The notes: generated by a model from the letters alone, not told the origin. A DNA stretch of 64,000 nt from Lysinibacillus sphaericus (GCF_006864135.1 NZ_SADV01000001.1:62001-126000), one strand, 5' to 3'; positions 37,843-47,980 are shown, numbered from the stretch's first letter. Numbers and translations are program-made.

Positions 37843-39429
37843 TTAGTGAGTTACGCTTGGAGCAAAATCATTGTTACTGCTCTGATCACCATGATAGAAA
37901 ATTACATCTCCATGTTGTAAGTTAAATGTATAACCATAAGTATCTTGGAAACTATGTGAAAATCCTTCCATATCACTCCATTGGTTCATCACTTTACCAT
38001 GGATATATTGTAAATATGGATTTTGTACATCACCGTCTCTAATTGATTCAATATCGAAATTAACAATGATGTAACCGTCTTTTAAAAACATTCTATTGTT
38101 CTCATTTATACGTCCTACTACAGCCCCTTCAGCAATTTTTGCATCTTTCTCTACAACATAAGTCTTGGAAGGTAAACTATATTCGCCATACCATGTTTGC
38201 TCACGAGCCACGATGTCCTTTTTAGGTACCATCGTATTGTCTGGTACTGCATCTTCACCTGGTCCCATAAATGTTCGTAGTTTAGAGTTCAACATTTGCC
38301 AACTATACGGCCCAGTACAATAGGTTCTTTTGACCATTTACGTATATACATACGCATAAATGATGTTTCTTGGAATTTACTAGCTTCCTCCTGATACCCC
38401 TCAGTATCTGCATGACGGTAATAGTAATTTGCATTATCTATTAACTGCTTTTGTGGGACATTACGGAGTTTTTCATTCAAGACTACAGAACGGTATACTT
38501 TATCCTTTTCAGAGCCAATTCTTACAAAGTAATTTTCGTCATTATGATAATACAAATCAACTGGTCGTCTATTTTTCCCATCTTTGTTTACGAAATAGAA
38601 TGTTGGCTTAATCCGAATGGCATCAGATTGGCCAAACATATTACCTTTCGTTTTCATATCGAAACGGAAAGTATAGCCCGTTTTAGTTGCTACATTTGCA
38701 TAACCATTAGGATGGCTATTATGGTGTACCGGAAGTGTATATGGAAGTTCATTTCCTCTTAGAGCCCCATCTATTCCATTTTTCCCTACCCAATAGCTAT
38801 TTCCTGTAGGCGTAAATAAATCACCTTGTCTAAGTACATTTTGCCAATTGTAATCTACTATATCAGTTACATGGAAATCGTATAAACGTCCAATTACATC
38901 AATTGCAATTTTGTCAGTAGCAATATGATTATCCATCATTCCATCTGGAGTGCGGAAATTAAGGTTTAAATTGGCTTCCTGCTCAGTAGGATTATTGCTA
39001 CTAACATGTCCATCAGGTGCATTGATTGCGATAGCACGATAATCAATTGTGTATTCCCCTTCTGGTGTCCATACAGGTAAAAAGAATGTTACAGTCTCCA
39101 TATCAATTGGTACTGATATCCATGTATTTTTAGGATAGAATCCTTGCTTTGTTTCCGTATAAACGTCAAACGGGAATTTAATTTGCTTATCTTTGTAATA
39201 TTTAGCAAAATCGCGATTCCCATACCCCGGCTCGTTTAGATGTTGACCGACGGTTGGTAGTGTTACTTTAAACGGTCTATCTTAAGTGCTTGCTTCGGCA
39301 CTTTGAACTCCAGCTGTACCGGCTACAGCTGCGTTAGCAATTGCTAGAGCCATGAATGTTTTGCCTGAAGGTTTCACATATTTTTTAAAACGAGACTGAT
39401 TTTTTCTATTACCCTTTTTTTTGAGACAA
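37843..39429 (-). pseudogene. Large secreted protein (DUF5704-like), multiply disrupted
   Basis: Joined frames give a protein of over 500 residues. TTG at 39429 follows GGAGTGA, but a T8 tract (A8 on the coding strand) puts the signal-peptide segment (KTFMALAIANAAVAGTAGVQS) one base out of frame. A TAA at 39282-39284 interrupts at AST*DRPFKV. A third lesion near 38315-38337 shifts the frame between RKWSK and RTYCTGPYSW. Segments such as YDFHVTDIVDYNWQNV and GYTFRFDMKTKGNMFG resemble large cell-surface proteins annotated DUF5704 in Bacillales; this assignment is from memory. It is clearly inactive. Confidence 0.72.
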
Positions 39430-39545
39430 TATTATTTCACTCCTACTGTAGATTCAAAAGATTTAATTGACAGGTACATACTTAATTCCATACTCTACGC
39501 TACTAATAATTTCACGATCATTAATCCCAAAGAACAAATTCGAAT

Positions 39546-39903
39546 TTATTTTAAATGTTGAAACACATTTAAGACTTGCCCCTTTGTGAGATAACGCAAG
39601 AAAATACCATTGCGTGAATATACCGGAACTTTTGAGTTGGTAACCTCAATTTTCCCGAAGCAAATCTTTGGCTTATTATGATAAATATCCTTAACAAACC
39701 TACCATCTGCCAGCTCAGCTATCCCGTCCACAATAGATACAATTTCATGTGTGGTATTTCGTAAGATCCATTCATTTGGTATCCTAATTAACTCGCCCCC
39801 TGCTTTTTTAAAGACACTTGTATTCATTGGAAATGTAGCGAGTGCAAGAGGTGTTTTTTCTTCATTTTGATACAACTGCTTTTCTATTCACAATAGCTTG
39901 CAT
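39546..39903 (-). pseudogene. Hypothetical protein, probably frameshifted near its start
   Basis: ATG at 39903 has a good GGAAGGGGAG site but its frame stops after MQAIVNRKAVVSK. The neighbouring frame runs on from TTG 39875 (MYQNEEKTPLALATFPMNTS) for 109 residues and has no ribosome site of its own. A one-base shift near 39870 would join them into a protein of about 119 residues. The C-terminal part (KVPVYSRNGIFLRYLTKGQVL) looks like an SH3-like segment. Function unknown. A terminator sits just 30 bases upstream of the ATG. Confidence 0.55.
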
Positions 39904-39930
39904 TTGTCTCCCCTTCCGTTTTTTGACAAT

Positions 39931-39997
39931 AAAAAAAACCCGCTTCAAATATGACCAAATTAACCAAATTATTGGTTAAGTCATAAAAGAAGCGGGG
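39931..39997 (-). terminator. Terminator/attenuator ahead of the 39546 gene
   Basis: On the minus strand CCCGCTTC pairs with GAAGCGGG, with a second stem (ATGAC..TTAACCA / TGGTTAA..GGTCAT) inside, followed by eight T. It lies only about 28 bases before the ATG at 39903, a layout typical of leader attenuators. Confidence 0.6.
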
Positions 39998-40547
39998 TGT
40001 TCCCGTCATTATATAATTAATTTGTAGCAGAAAATTAGTTTCTTTAAGCAACATTGACTATTACTTAATTATTTCTAATTTATCATATAGCCCTACTGAA
40101 TACAATTATTATTATATTTAAAGGACGGATTGTAATATTAAGTGCAACACCCAGAAGTCAATATAAAGGAAGCCCATAACGACCTCGTGTAGAATGTAGT
40201 TACCACACCAACATTCAAACGGAGGAATCGTTATATTAAAGATATTCAACAGCTAATGAGGCAATCACAATGGGACATAACAGAGTCAATTTCACTTCCC
40301 TTTAAAAAGCCCCCAAAGCGTAGTTTGGGGACATGTCTTTGCTTAACGTTGCAAATCCGCATAAACCTGATCTGACGGAACCCCATATATAGTTTGATTC
40401 AATAAATAAATATTGGTAAAATTAAATAATATTACCACATTATGACCTCTGACCAAAAAACATCGGTAAGAGGTATAGTGTTTTAAAATTATTAACAGGG
40501 AGAGAATTCAGAGACTATATCTGTTATTTTACTATTGAGGTGAAGAA
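39998..40547. other. Intergenic
   Basis: No gene was seen. A hairpin CCCCAAA/TTTGGGG lies at about 40312-40331. A plus-strand run near 40237-40330 reads KDIQQLMRQSQWDITESISL without a start and may be a remnant. Confidence 0.4.
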
Positions 40548-40817
40548 ATGGTTAGAAGAAGAGGAACCTATAAAATAAAAATTCGTAACAAGCAGCTTAT
40601 ATGTCCTGCTTGTCAGAATGACAAATTTAAACATCGAGAAGTATACCTGGAAATCGAAGAATTGTCGTTTAATGAGAAAAAGGAAAAGCTTATTTTACAG
40701 TCTTTTAATTGTACAATATGTGGTGAGACACGTATGTTTCAAGAAAAAAATCGATATGATCATGCAAACGGGGTACACATATCAATTATTGAATATACGG
40801 AAGTGAGTGAAGCATGA
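40548..40817 (+). CDS. Small zinc-ribbon protein 1
   Basis: ATG at 40548 follows GAGGTGAAGAA. The 89-residue basic protein has two Cys pairs, ICPAC (19-22 region) and CTIC (55-58 region), the layout of a rubredoxin-like zinc ribbon. The N terminus is Arg/Lys rich. It overlaps the next gene by four bases (ATGA) and the two proteins share the same two-knuckle plan, so they are probably diverged duplicates acting together. Function is unknown. Confidence 0.7.
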   Translation: MVRRRGTYKIKIRNKQLICPACQNDKFKHREVYLEIEELSFNEKKEKLILQSFNCTICGETRMFQEKNRYDHANGVHISIIEYTEVSEA

Positions 40818-41062
40818 GTTATCTTTTTTTTCCGAAGAAAAGTCGGCTAAAGATGTTTAACGAAATTATAATTTGTCAATTTTGTACACATGACATATTT
40901 ATACCTTATAGTGTGTATTTGAATGTTGAACAACCTGGTATTGGTGTTTTGCATGTTCGTTATTTATTAATTTGTCATCATTGTGGTAATACAAAACTTT
41001 TTGATGAACCGACTAGTTCTAATAAAAATAACGTTCCTTGGTCGTTAGAACAGTACTTATGA
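40814..41062 (+). CDS. Small zinc-ribbon protein 2
   Basis: The 82-residue protein carries CQFC and CHHC pairs about 35 residues apart (IICQFCTHDIF...LLICHHCGNTKLF), again a zinc ribbon. Both proteins of the pair place the second knuckle before a 'G.T+LF/MF' segment (CGETRMF; CGNTKLF). Translation is coupled to the upstream gene through ATGA. The terminator at 41132-41176 closes the unit. Confidence 0.7.
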   Translation: MSYLFFPKKSRLKMFNEIIICQFCTHDIFIPYSVYLNVEQPGIGVLHVRYLLICHHCGNTKLFDEPTSSNKNNVPWSLEQYL

Positions 41063-41131
41063 AAAAAATAAATAAACATAAGTTAGATTGCAAACAAGAA
41101 TACTACCAAACGTAAAACATTCTACAAATGA

Positions 41132-41176
41132 AATAACCCTTCACCAATTTACCACAACGGATGGTGAAGGGTTATT
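41132..41176. terminator. Bidirectional terminator between convergent genes
   Basis: AATAACCCTTCACCA and TGGTGAAGGGTTATT form a perfect 15-bp stem, between the zinc-ribbon pair and the minus-strand gene ending at 41189. Confidence 0.85.
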
Positions 41177-41188
41177 ATAAATTATTGA

Positions 41189-41887
41189 CTAATCAAATAC
41201 AGGATAAGCAGATTTAACTACCCAATCATAGTTCGAATAATTTTGAGATTGAAAAGCTGATCCTTTTTCTAAAACTACTCTTACAATCTGGCCGTTTGAT
41301 GAGGAAGATTTAGCTTGTTTAGTACATGTATTTCCAGTACATCTAAGTTCTTTTGTACCGTTTATAACATCCATGATTATGTCCTTAGTACCTCCAGGGT
41401 ACCAAGCATATTGAAATTGGCTTTTTGGTACACCACCAATTTTAACTGTTCTATCAAAATCTCCGTTTGATTTTTCCATATGAAGTTTAAAAATATGACA
41501 GTAACCATAATGGTCGGATCCATATTTAGTGGGCAATACGATTTTAGAGCCTAGTTTAGATTTAGCACTTTGATCCGCATAAGTAGAAGTAGACAATGCT
41601 TGTATATCAGAATTTTCCGTTTTGTTTTTTTCTTCATTATTGTTATAAGTATTTTCATCTTCAATTATTACATATTCATAATTCTCATATGTATCATAGT
41701 TTTCAGTTTCGATATCAGTTCCGATACCGTAAAATGCAACACCTGAACTACTGCAATGGTTTTGAGCACCATTCTTTATTTGTACCTGAAACAAATCCCA
41801 ATTAGCATTTGCCACTCCCAAATTAGTAAACCCAGACACTGAAAAAATAAGAATTGCTAAAGAAAAAATAGTTACAAATTTCTTCAA
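41189..41887 (-). CDS. Secreted protein of unknown function
   Basis: TTG at 41887 follows AAAGGAG. The 232-residue protein has a clear signal peptide (MKKFVTIFSLAILIFSVSG, cleavage probably near VANA-NWD). A low-complexity acidic Glu/Asn/Tyr stretch (about 60-95) follows, then a compact C-terminal domain with two Cys in LRCTGNTC and the segment YGSDHYGYCHIFKLHME. The His-rich core could suggest an enzyme or toxin domain, but I recognise no family. It is convergent with the zinc-ribbon pair. Confidence 0.65.
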   Translation of the reverse strand: MKKFVTIFSLAILIFSVSGFTNLGVANANWDLFQVQIKNGAQNHCSSSGVAFYGIGTDIETENYDTYENYEYVIIEDENTYNNNEEKNKTENSDIQALSTSTYADQSAKSKLGSKIVLPTKYGSDHYGYCHIFKLHMEKSNGDFDRTVKIGGVPKSQFQYAWYPGGTKDIIMDVINGTKELRCTGNTCTKQAKSSSSNGQIVRVVLEKGSAFQSQNYSNYDWVVKSAYPVFD

Positions 41888-42793
41888 AATGTATTCATCT
41901 CCTTTTTTTCAAAATTATACCATAATATTATATAAGTGTATAGATGTTTGGGTTAAATACTCTAAAAAGGTAATTAGTATCCATAAAAACTCTATTTTTT
42001 TAACAAATAAATGATAAATATTTTCAAATTTATCTTATGTGGACGATTTGTGTGTAAAAATTTTAATAACAAATTAGTAGTGATTGTAACAAAACATTTA
42101 CCTTATACCTCATATCGTCCTGTAAAGATATTGTTACATTCAGGTTTAGCTTGATTGAAATTATTTTGGGACATTATTTAGTCCTGGAAGATGAATTCGT
42201 TTGAACATCATGTTGCTTATTTAATCCTTTTATACAAAAGCCCCTTGTATTTGTTAAGCAAAAACTGAGCCACTGTTAAGCTCTTCTTTCGTCATAGGGA
42301 TGCCGGCATGCTTTTTAAGTTCAAAGAATGCCTCTTTAGTAAGTGTGTTTTTCTATCAATCTGAGAAAAATAGAATACATCCAATAGTGATTGCGCTCTC
42401 TATTAAAATTAGTTGGAATAAAAAAGTGAGTTTAATTCTCATTTAGTCAGAATAAACCCCGAAGCATGTTTCTTTAAACCATGTTTCGGGACTTTCTTTA
42501 CCTTATTATAAATGGGTCATCTATTACAGCTCCCAAGATTTTCAAGGCTTGTTTCGCTGCGATACTAATGTTGCTTAGCGTTAGATTTAATAAGTGATAG
42601 TAATTTATTTATCATCTTTCCCACTCCTCCAACAAAATATCAGTTTAATTTCTAACTTTTTTCTGAAAAAAAAAAAAATACACCGAGCCATGTCTTATAG
42701 ACGATGTCTCGGTGCTTCCGTTTGCATCATAAAAGTTATGTTGTATTTGAATATTCTAAATTTATTATATCCAAATCTCACAAATTATCAACT
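41888..42793. other. Intergenic with remnants and hairpins
   Basis: No intact gene was seen. A minus-strand remnant near 42350-42256 reads AFFELKKHAGIPMTKEELNS then GSVFA and a stop. A hairpin CCCGAAGCATG/CATGTTTCGGG is at 42458-42490. Confidence 0.45.
42666..42714 (-). terminator. Terminator after the 42794 gene
   Basis: On the minus strand CACCGAG/CTCGGTG stem (42714-42681) with extra inner pairs, followed by a run of 12-13 T. Confidence 0.8.
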
Positions 42794-43489
42794 CTAGTTC
42801 GAGTTTAAACACGACATCTCGCGATATCCAGCTGCTGCTGCCTGTTTTTTAGTTGAATAAATTTCATTTACTTTGTAGTTGTAATTACAAGATTTAGACC
42901 AGAAACGGCGTTCATTATCTACTACACCCGCATATATAGGATTTTGATAATGTAATCGTGTACCTACAAAGGCGTACCCATTATAAGCAGTAGTATCAAC
43001 TTTGTATGGATAGCCCTGTATAAATGCAAAAATGGAGATATCATCAACCGTGTTATACCAATCTTCTTTCGGTATCAGCGGTAAGGCAAACTTATATGTT
43101 ACATCAAGCGCTTTCGTATAAACATTATGCTCATTAATGTAAAAAGCAAGGTTTTCTTGAACAATACTAACGATTGTTTGTCGTCTTTTTTGCTCAAATT
43201 CTTTTTCATTTTCCAGAAGCGGTATCGTAATCTCAGGATCCTCAGCTAATTCTGCTCTTTTCCCGAGGTACCACTCCTTTAACTCCGCATCATACACTTC
43301 CAGGTCATCATCAACCGTAAAATTAATAATATTTCCTTCATTATCTACATAACTTAGGGGGATTTTAGGTAGCCACACTCGTTCTACTACACTGTCACCG
43401 CGTTCGTCTTTATATTCTTTATAAACATTAAGCAGCAATCCATCATAGTCTAAAATCGCAAAGACCGGGACATATCTGTTAAAAAACAT
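42794..43489 (-). CDS. Hypothetical protein, possibly pilus-assembly related and 5' truncated
   Basis: The 231-residue product starts abruptly at MFFNRYVPVFAILDYDGLL without a clear ribosome site. The C-terminal part (VDDISIFAFIQGYPYKV, CNYNYKVNEIYSTKKQAAAAGYREMSC) resembles proteins encoded with TadE-like pilus genes in Bacillales, where the N terminus carries a prepilin-like helix. That helix is absent here, so the gene may have lost its 5' end. No pilus genes are nearby. The family link is from memory and weak. Confidence 0.5.
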   Translation of the reverse strand: MFFNRYVPVFAILDYDGLLLNVYKEYKDERGDSVVERVWLPKIPLSYVDNEGNIINFTVDDDLEVYDAELKEWYLGKRAELAEDPEITIPLLENEKEFEQKRRQTIVSIVQENLAFYINEHNVYTKALDVTYKFALPLIPKEDWYNTVDDISIFAFIQGYPYKVDTTAYNGYAFVGTRLHYQNPIYAGVVDNERRFWSKSCNYNYKVNEIYSTKKQAAAAGYREMSCLNSN

Positions 43490-43992
43490 GCGTCATTACT
43501 AATTTTCTCTAGCTTTGCGCATGCTCAAAAATTAAAATTGCTATAATTCATTAAATTATCATCAAAAAAAGTCTTAGATTAACTGTGAAGAGTGTAATTG
43601 GATACCACGCTTACAGAAAATTTAAAATATGGCAATCTTTTCGTGTTGGAGAAAGTTCTGGTGACAAGAACTTTTCGGGTATAAGACTCGGACTTCCAAC
43701 AGTTAAATGCCTTGCTGCAACAATTAGGATATACAGTTCAAACAACACTATCTAACAATAAAATCAATTTTAAAATTAATTTTGTTAATCTATATTGCTT
43801 TAATATGTATTAAATTATACTATTGTCAATTACAAAAATAAGTTAAGTACCATACGATAAACCAGTAGAGGTCGAAAGGAAGGGATAATTAAGGACTGTT
43901 TAAAAACTTCTTGTTCATTTCTTGATGGGAATTTGATACAAAAGCTAGGCAATTATTGAAGACCTAACTTTATTCTTTCGAATATAAAAGAA
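43490..43992. other. Intergenic, one remnant
   Basis: A plus-strand run near 43691-43800 reads DFQQLNALLQQLGYTVQTTL without start or ribosome site. Nothing else was seen. Confidence 0.4.
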
Positions 43993-44022
43993 GTCCCCTA
44001 GATTTTTCATCATCTAGGAGAC
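43993..44022 (-). terminator. Terminator after subtilase gene
   Basis: GTCTCCTAGAT pairs with ATCTAGGGGAC on the minus strand, followed by TTCTTTTAT. Confidence 0.75.
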
Positions 44023-44061
44023 TAAAATAGTGTCTCTATTACACTATCTTTTATGCTAATC

Positions 44062-47000
44062 TTATATTACTTCAAGTGTATAGGGTTGTGTACTAGCTCT
44101 ACCGTAAGATTCACTTACTTCAATATAGTATGTTCCTTCATCAAGTTGGACTGTACCTACTTCAGCATCACCAGCTCCGTGAAGATCTAAAGTCTCTACT
44201 GTTTTTCCTTTTGCATCAATAATACGAATAACGCCATCTAGTGCTTTTTCTGTTTGGAGAGAGAAGAACACATCGCGTTTGCGGTCATTGTTAAATTCAA
44301 AATAGTCCTTATCACCAAATGGAACACCTGCATTTAGATATTGAGTAGCAACCCATTTATTGTCTTTTTCCGTAAGTATAGTTGACTTTGTCGGTATACC
44401 GTTAACTAACTTAGAATCTGCATCTTCATCTACTCTTTTATGATCAAACAAAGTTAAAGTATATGGTTGAGTTGATACTTGTCCAAGTGCTTCCTCAACA
44501 AGAATAATATAACCGTGATCTTTTTTAGCTTTAAAAGAGGTATCTAAGTTGTTTTCACCTTGTCCAAATGGAATTACTGTATCCCCTTCTTTCCCATCAA
44601 TTACCATATTACCGTTTGTATCTTCATAAAGAAAGCCTGATAGTTCCAAGTCCTTTTGAAGCTCTTTAGGTAATTTATCTAGCTCTTCATTTGTGAATGG
44701 TACGGAAGAAACTTGAAGACTCATGACTTCATCTTTACCCTGATGTTTATAATAATAGCCGTCCATATCATCATGATAAATGAGATGATTTTTATAACTG
44801 ATACCAGGTTGAATCATTTGAAGTGCTTCTTTATTATCTCTATTATAGGCTTCTGGAATAGCTGCTACTTTACTAGTTTTAAGTGTATATGGGTCAGAAG
44901 AACGCTCACCAAGATTGGCTACTTTTACAACATAGGTTTTGCCCTTTTTCAACGCAACTGTCATTGTATCATTTTCATTGTTTGTTGATGTTAATGAAGT
45001 AACTGGAATTAATTCATTTTTTTTCTCATCATATTCATATATAGTACTATCTAGTACTTGATTCATACCTTTTTTAAATTGGAAACCATATAAGGCATCT
45101 TCTTTAACTGTTAATAAGTGGTAATCTTCATCATCTTCGGTTTGGAAGTATGCTTTTTGATTTTGACCAATATCAAAACGAATCGCATTCTTCATAATCA
45201 AATCCACGTCTTCTGGATTTCCAGAGCCATCTTGAGGTATGGACTTTAACAGAAGCCCATCTTCATCTTTAGGAATGGTAATGATTTCACTTGTTAATGT
45301 GTAAGGAATGATTGATTCACTTATAGTTTCTTTAGTTTCAACGCCGCTAAGTACCGGGTTTCTATTAGTTACGCTTATTACATACTTCTCATCAGGAATC
45401 GCATCGACAACAAGGCTTACTCCGTTGCCTTTATCAGTTCCGTAGGATGCTTGGATTGGTTTTGCTTTACCTAAGTCCTCTATTAGATAAAGTTCCAAAG
45501 AAGCTGTTGTAACACCTGGAATACTAGATAAATCAAATTTCAGTGTCGTTGGTTTAGTTACTGTAAATGTAAAATAATCTTGGTCTCCTTGATGATCTTC
45601 AGAAAGTAGGGTATAGTTTTTTCCCGCTGTACTAAATGGGAATTTTTGAATCTTCTCCATATGCTCCATATCTAATGAATCAAATGGCAATTTTTTAATC
45701 GTTTGAACTGTGAAGACGTAGTTAGAATCGCCATTTGTGCTATAGCTGCCATTATAATCTTTAACTCCAATAAGAAGGGTTCCCTTTTGAACTGCTTTAT
45801 ATAGGTATCCTTCTTGCTTGCCTACGCGGACGTCATTGATGTTGATAGGTTCTACTTCTCTGTTGTGACCTTCAGGGTAGAAGTATAAATCAAATGCATA
45901 ATCGTATTTATTTTCACCTTTTAATGTCAGTTGAGCATATTCATTTGCTTCTAGATCAACCTTGTACCATTTCTTTTCGTCCGGTTGCTTGAATTCACCT
46001 TTTTCCGTATTCAATGTATTCTTTTTAAGGACTTTTGCATTTTTCATACGCTCTCCTTTTGTTTCAGAATACTGTTTAGGTAAATTTTTTAAGTCGAATT
46101 GCAATGCTTTTACAGGATCGACAAGCCCATGTCCAAATGTAAGATCATAGCCCTTCTCCCCTAAATCCTTTGCGGTCATTTCAAGAATTGCTTCTATTTC
46201 ATGAGGCTTTAAATTTGGATATTTTGATTTTAGTAGAGACGCTATACCTGCAACTACAGGAGATGCCATAGATGTCCCACTATCTACTTTAAAGGATGAT
46301 CCTTTTTTCTCATCATAAAATGTACTGTATATATCTTCCCCTGGAGCTACTACGTCAACTGACGGACCATAATTTGAATAGTAGGACAGTTCATTTCGAT
46401 CATTCGTAGAACCTACGCCAATAACGCCTTCGTAAGAAGCAGGAAAGAAGTAATTATCTGTCGAGTCATTTCCAGCACCTGCAACAATAGTAATTCCTTT
46501 ATCAATGGCTTTCTGAACGGCATCCTTCAGTAATGAATTTTCTCCATAGCCGCCAAGGCTCATATTGATAACATCAGCACCTTGCTCAATAGCGTAAAGT
46601 ATTCCTTGTGCAATGACGAAATCATTGGCCCCTTCTCCTCCATTGAATACATCAATTGGAAGAATTTTAGCATTTGGATTAATTCCATGTCCTCCAATAC
46701 CATTATCTTTTGCCGCGCCAATAATTCCTGCTACGTGTGTTCCATGGCCATCAGGATAAGATGTATTGGCAGGTGCTGCAGCATTATATGGTGGAAGCAC
46801 TTGAGATTTTAGATCCGGATGTTTAAAATCCACACCACCATCGATAACGGCTACTTTTACCTCGTGATTGCCTGCTAATTCTAGAGTCTTATCAATTTGA
46901 AGTAGGTTTAAATGATACGTATCTTTTTTCTTTGGATCTTCTCCTGTGTTAAAGGAATGATACACGTAGCTTGGGGATACACTTCTAACTCCTTTTTGCT

Positions 47001-47325
47001 TGGCATAATAAGAAACCGCTTTTTCTAAAGTTGTTCCTTTGTTTAGTTTGATAACATCGTATCCTAATGAAGGAATCGATCGGATCACTTTTGAACCAAT
47101 GTTTTTATGTACATTATTATCAAGCCCTGAATGTTTGACGATAATGGTATCCTTACTAATCCAATCCTTTTGATTTTTCAATGTTCGTTCCTTATTGCTA
47201 GCTAGTTTCACTAATTCTTGATTCTTCGCTGTTTTTTGTGGTGCTTCAGCAAAGGCAGAAGTAGTAGGAACCATTAGTGTAGCAGTTGCTACAATAGCAA
47301 TTGATTTTTTAACCCAGTTCTTCAA
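44062..47325 (-). CDS. Large secreted subtilisin-like serine protease
   Basis: TTG at 47325 follows AAGGAGG by 8 bases and gives the signal peptide MKNWVKKSIAIVATATLM with cleavage near AFA-EA; longer starts have no such site. The protein of about 1,087 residues has a propeptide, then an S8 domain with the full triad. Asp162 is in VAVIDGGVD, His194 in HGTHVAG, Ser352 in SGTSMASP; the oxyanion Asn is in AGAGND. The remaining roughly 650 residues are repeated beta domains of pre-peptidase C-terminal (PPC) type (for example WYKVDLEANEYAQLTLKGEN and DYFEFNNDRKRDVFFSLQT). There is no sortase or SLH anchor. Likely an extracellular scavenging or sporulation-time protease. A palindrome upstream may be an operator. 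Confidence 0.9.
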   Translation of the reverse strand: MKNWVKKSIAIVATATLMVPTTSAFAEAPQKTAKNQELVKLASNKERTLKNQKDWISKDTIIVKHSGLDNNVHKNIGSKVIRSIPSLGYDVIKLNKGTTLEKAVSYYAKQKGVRSVSPSYVYHSFNTGEDPKKKDTYHLNLLQIDKTLELAGNHEVKVAVIDGGVDFKHPDLKSQVLPPYNAAAPANTSYPDGHGTHVAGIIGAAKDNGIGGHGINPNAKILPIDVFNGGEGANDFVIAQGILYAIEQGADVINMSLGGYGENSLLKDAVQKAIDKGITIVAGAGNDSTDNYFFPASYEGVIGVGSTNDRNELSYYSNYGPSVDVVAPGEDIYSTFYDEKKGSSFKVDSGTSMASPVVAGIASLLKSKYPNLKPHEIEAILEMTAKDLGEKGYDLTFGHGLVDPVKALQFDLKNLPKQYSETKGERMKNAKVLKKNTLNTEKGEFKQPDEKKWYKVDLEANEYAQLTLKGENKYDYAFDLYFYPEGHNREVEPININDVRVGKQEGYLYKAVQKGTLLIGVKDYNGSYSTNGDSNYVFTVQTIKKLPFDSLDMEHMEKIQKFPFSTAGKNYTLLSEDHQGDQDYFTFTVTKPTTLKFDLSSIPGVTTASLELYLIEDLGKAKPIQASYGTDKGNGVSLVVDAIPDEKYVISVTNRNPVLSGVETKETISESIIPYTLTSEIITIPKDEDGLLLKSIPQDGSGNPEDVDLIMKNAIRFDIGQNQKAYFQTEDDEDYHLLTVKEDALYGFQFKKGMNQVLDSTIYEYDEKKNELIPVTSLTSTNNENDTMTVALKKGKTYVVKVANLGERSSDPYTLKTSKVAAIPEAYNRDNKEALQMIQPGISYKNHLIYHDDMDGYYYKHQGKDEVMSLQVSSVPFTNEELDKLPKELQKDLELSGFLYEDTNGNMVIDGKEGDTVIPFGQGENNLDTSFKAKKDHGYIILVEEALGQVSTQPYTLTLFDHKRVDEDADSKLVNGIPTKSTILTEKDNKWVATQYLNAGVPFGDKDYFEFNNDRKRDVFFSLQTEKALDGVIRIIDAKGKTVETLDLHGAGDAEVGTVQLDEGTYYIEVSESYGRASTQPYTLEVI

Positions 47326-47372
47326 CTGTTTTACCTCCTTGAGTGTTTTAATGGGAGTCACATCTGTCCTAC

Positions 47373-47401
47373 ATTGAATGAATGATAGGTTTTCATTCAA
47401 T
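47373..47401. promoter_or_regulatory. Palindrome upstream of subtilase, possible operator
   Basis: ATTGAATGA (47373-47381) and TCATTCAAT (47393-47401) are exact complements, about 50 bases ahead of the start codon. No regulator can be named. Confidence 0.4.
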
Positions 47402-47854
47402 ATAGTGTAAGTATATTGGCATATCCTTATAGTAAAATAATGGTCTCCTTAACAAAATCTTAAAAGAATAAGAGAGTTATAGTAGATTAATGGGAATAAA
47501 TCGAGTTTCTTTTAGTGATTTTATGCTTGGGTTATTTTGCTTGGATATTACCCGAGCATTTACTTATTTTTGAATTTGGAATCCAAGGAATAGCAACCTA
47601 TGTAGAGAAAACCGACAAAGTATTTGCTACTAGAAGCCACTTAGACATTTATGATTTCCGTGCAAATGTAACGTCTCAGGGCATGGATGATACAGGTTTA
47701 GCTTTTTTATTACTGGGAAGTTCTAAGGAAATAATAAAAGAATTTACTATAGATGAAATAAGAAAAAATAGAAAAAAACGAAGCAGTTATTATGGAAATT
47801 TACGATGAAAATCGGACGATTGACCAGAAGTAGTCACCAACTTTATAGAAAATA
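47402..47854. other. Intergenic, doubtful open frame
   Basis: A plus-strand frame at 47515-47808 (FEFGIQGIATYVEKTDKVFA...GMDDTGLAFLLLGSSKEI) has no ribosome site and no recognised family. It could be the tail of a lost gene. Confidence 0.35.
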
Positions 47855-47980
47855 TTAAGCCGTTATTATTTGCTGAACGAATCCTTTTTCTTTGGCTAGG
47901 TATTCTAGAACATGTGGAAACATATGTCGTTGTAATTCTTCAGCAAATGCTTGAAGTTCGTCAAAAATCAAAAGATTCAT
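47855..47980 (-). pseudogene. IS4-type transposase, N-terminal fragment
   Basis: The minus strand reads [19 protein letters not shown] then [17 protein letters not shown], the usual start of IS231/IS4-type transposases (IFDEL..F..ELQ..L.P..l..lA...GFV.R). It stops after 41 residues. The hairpin with T7 directly in front of the ATG is a known feature of these elements, shielding them from outside transcription. No complete element remains. Confidence 0.65.

Noticed and set aside
47515..47808. Plus-strand open frame of 97 codons
   Set aside because: No ribosome site or promoter seen and no recognised family; kept only as a possible remnant.
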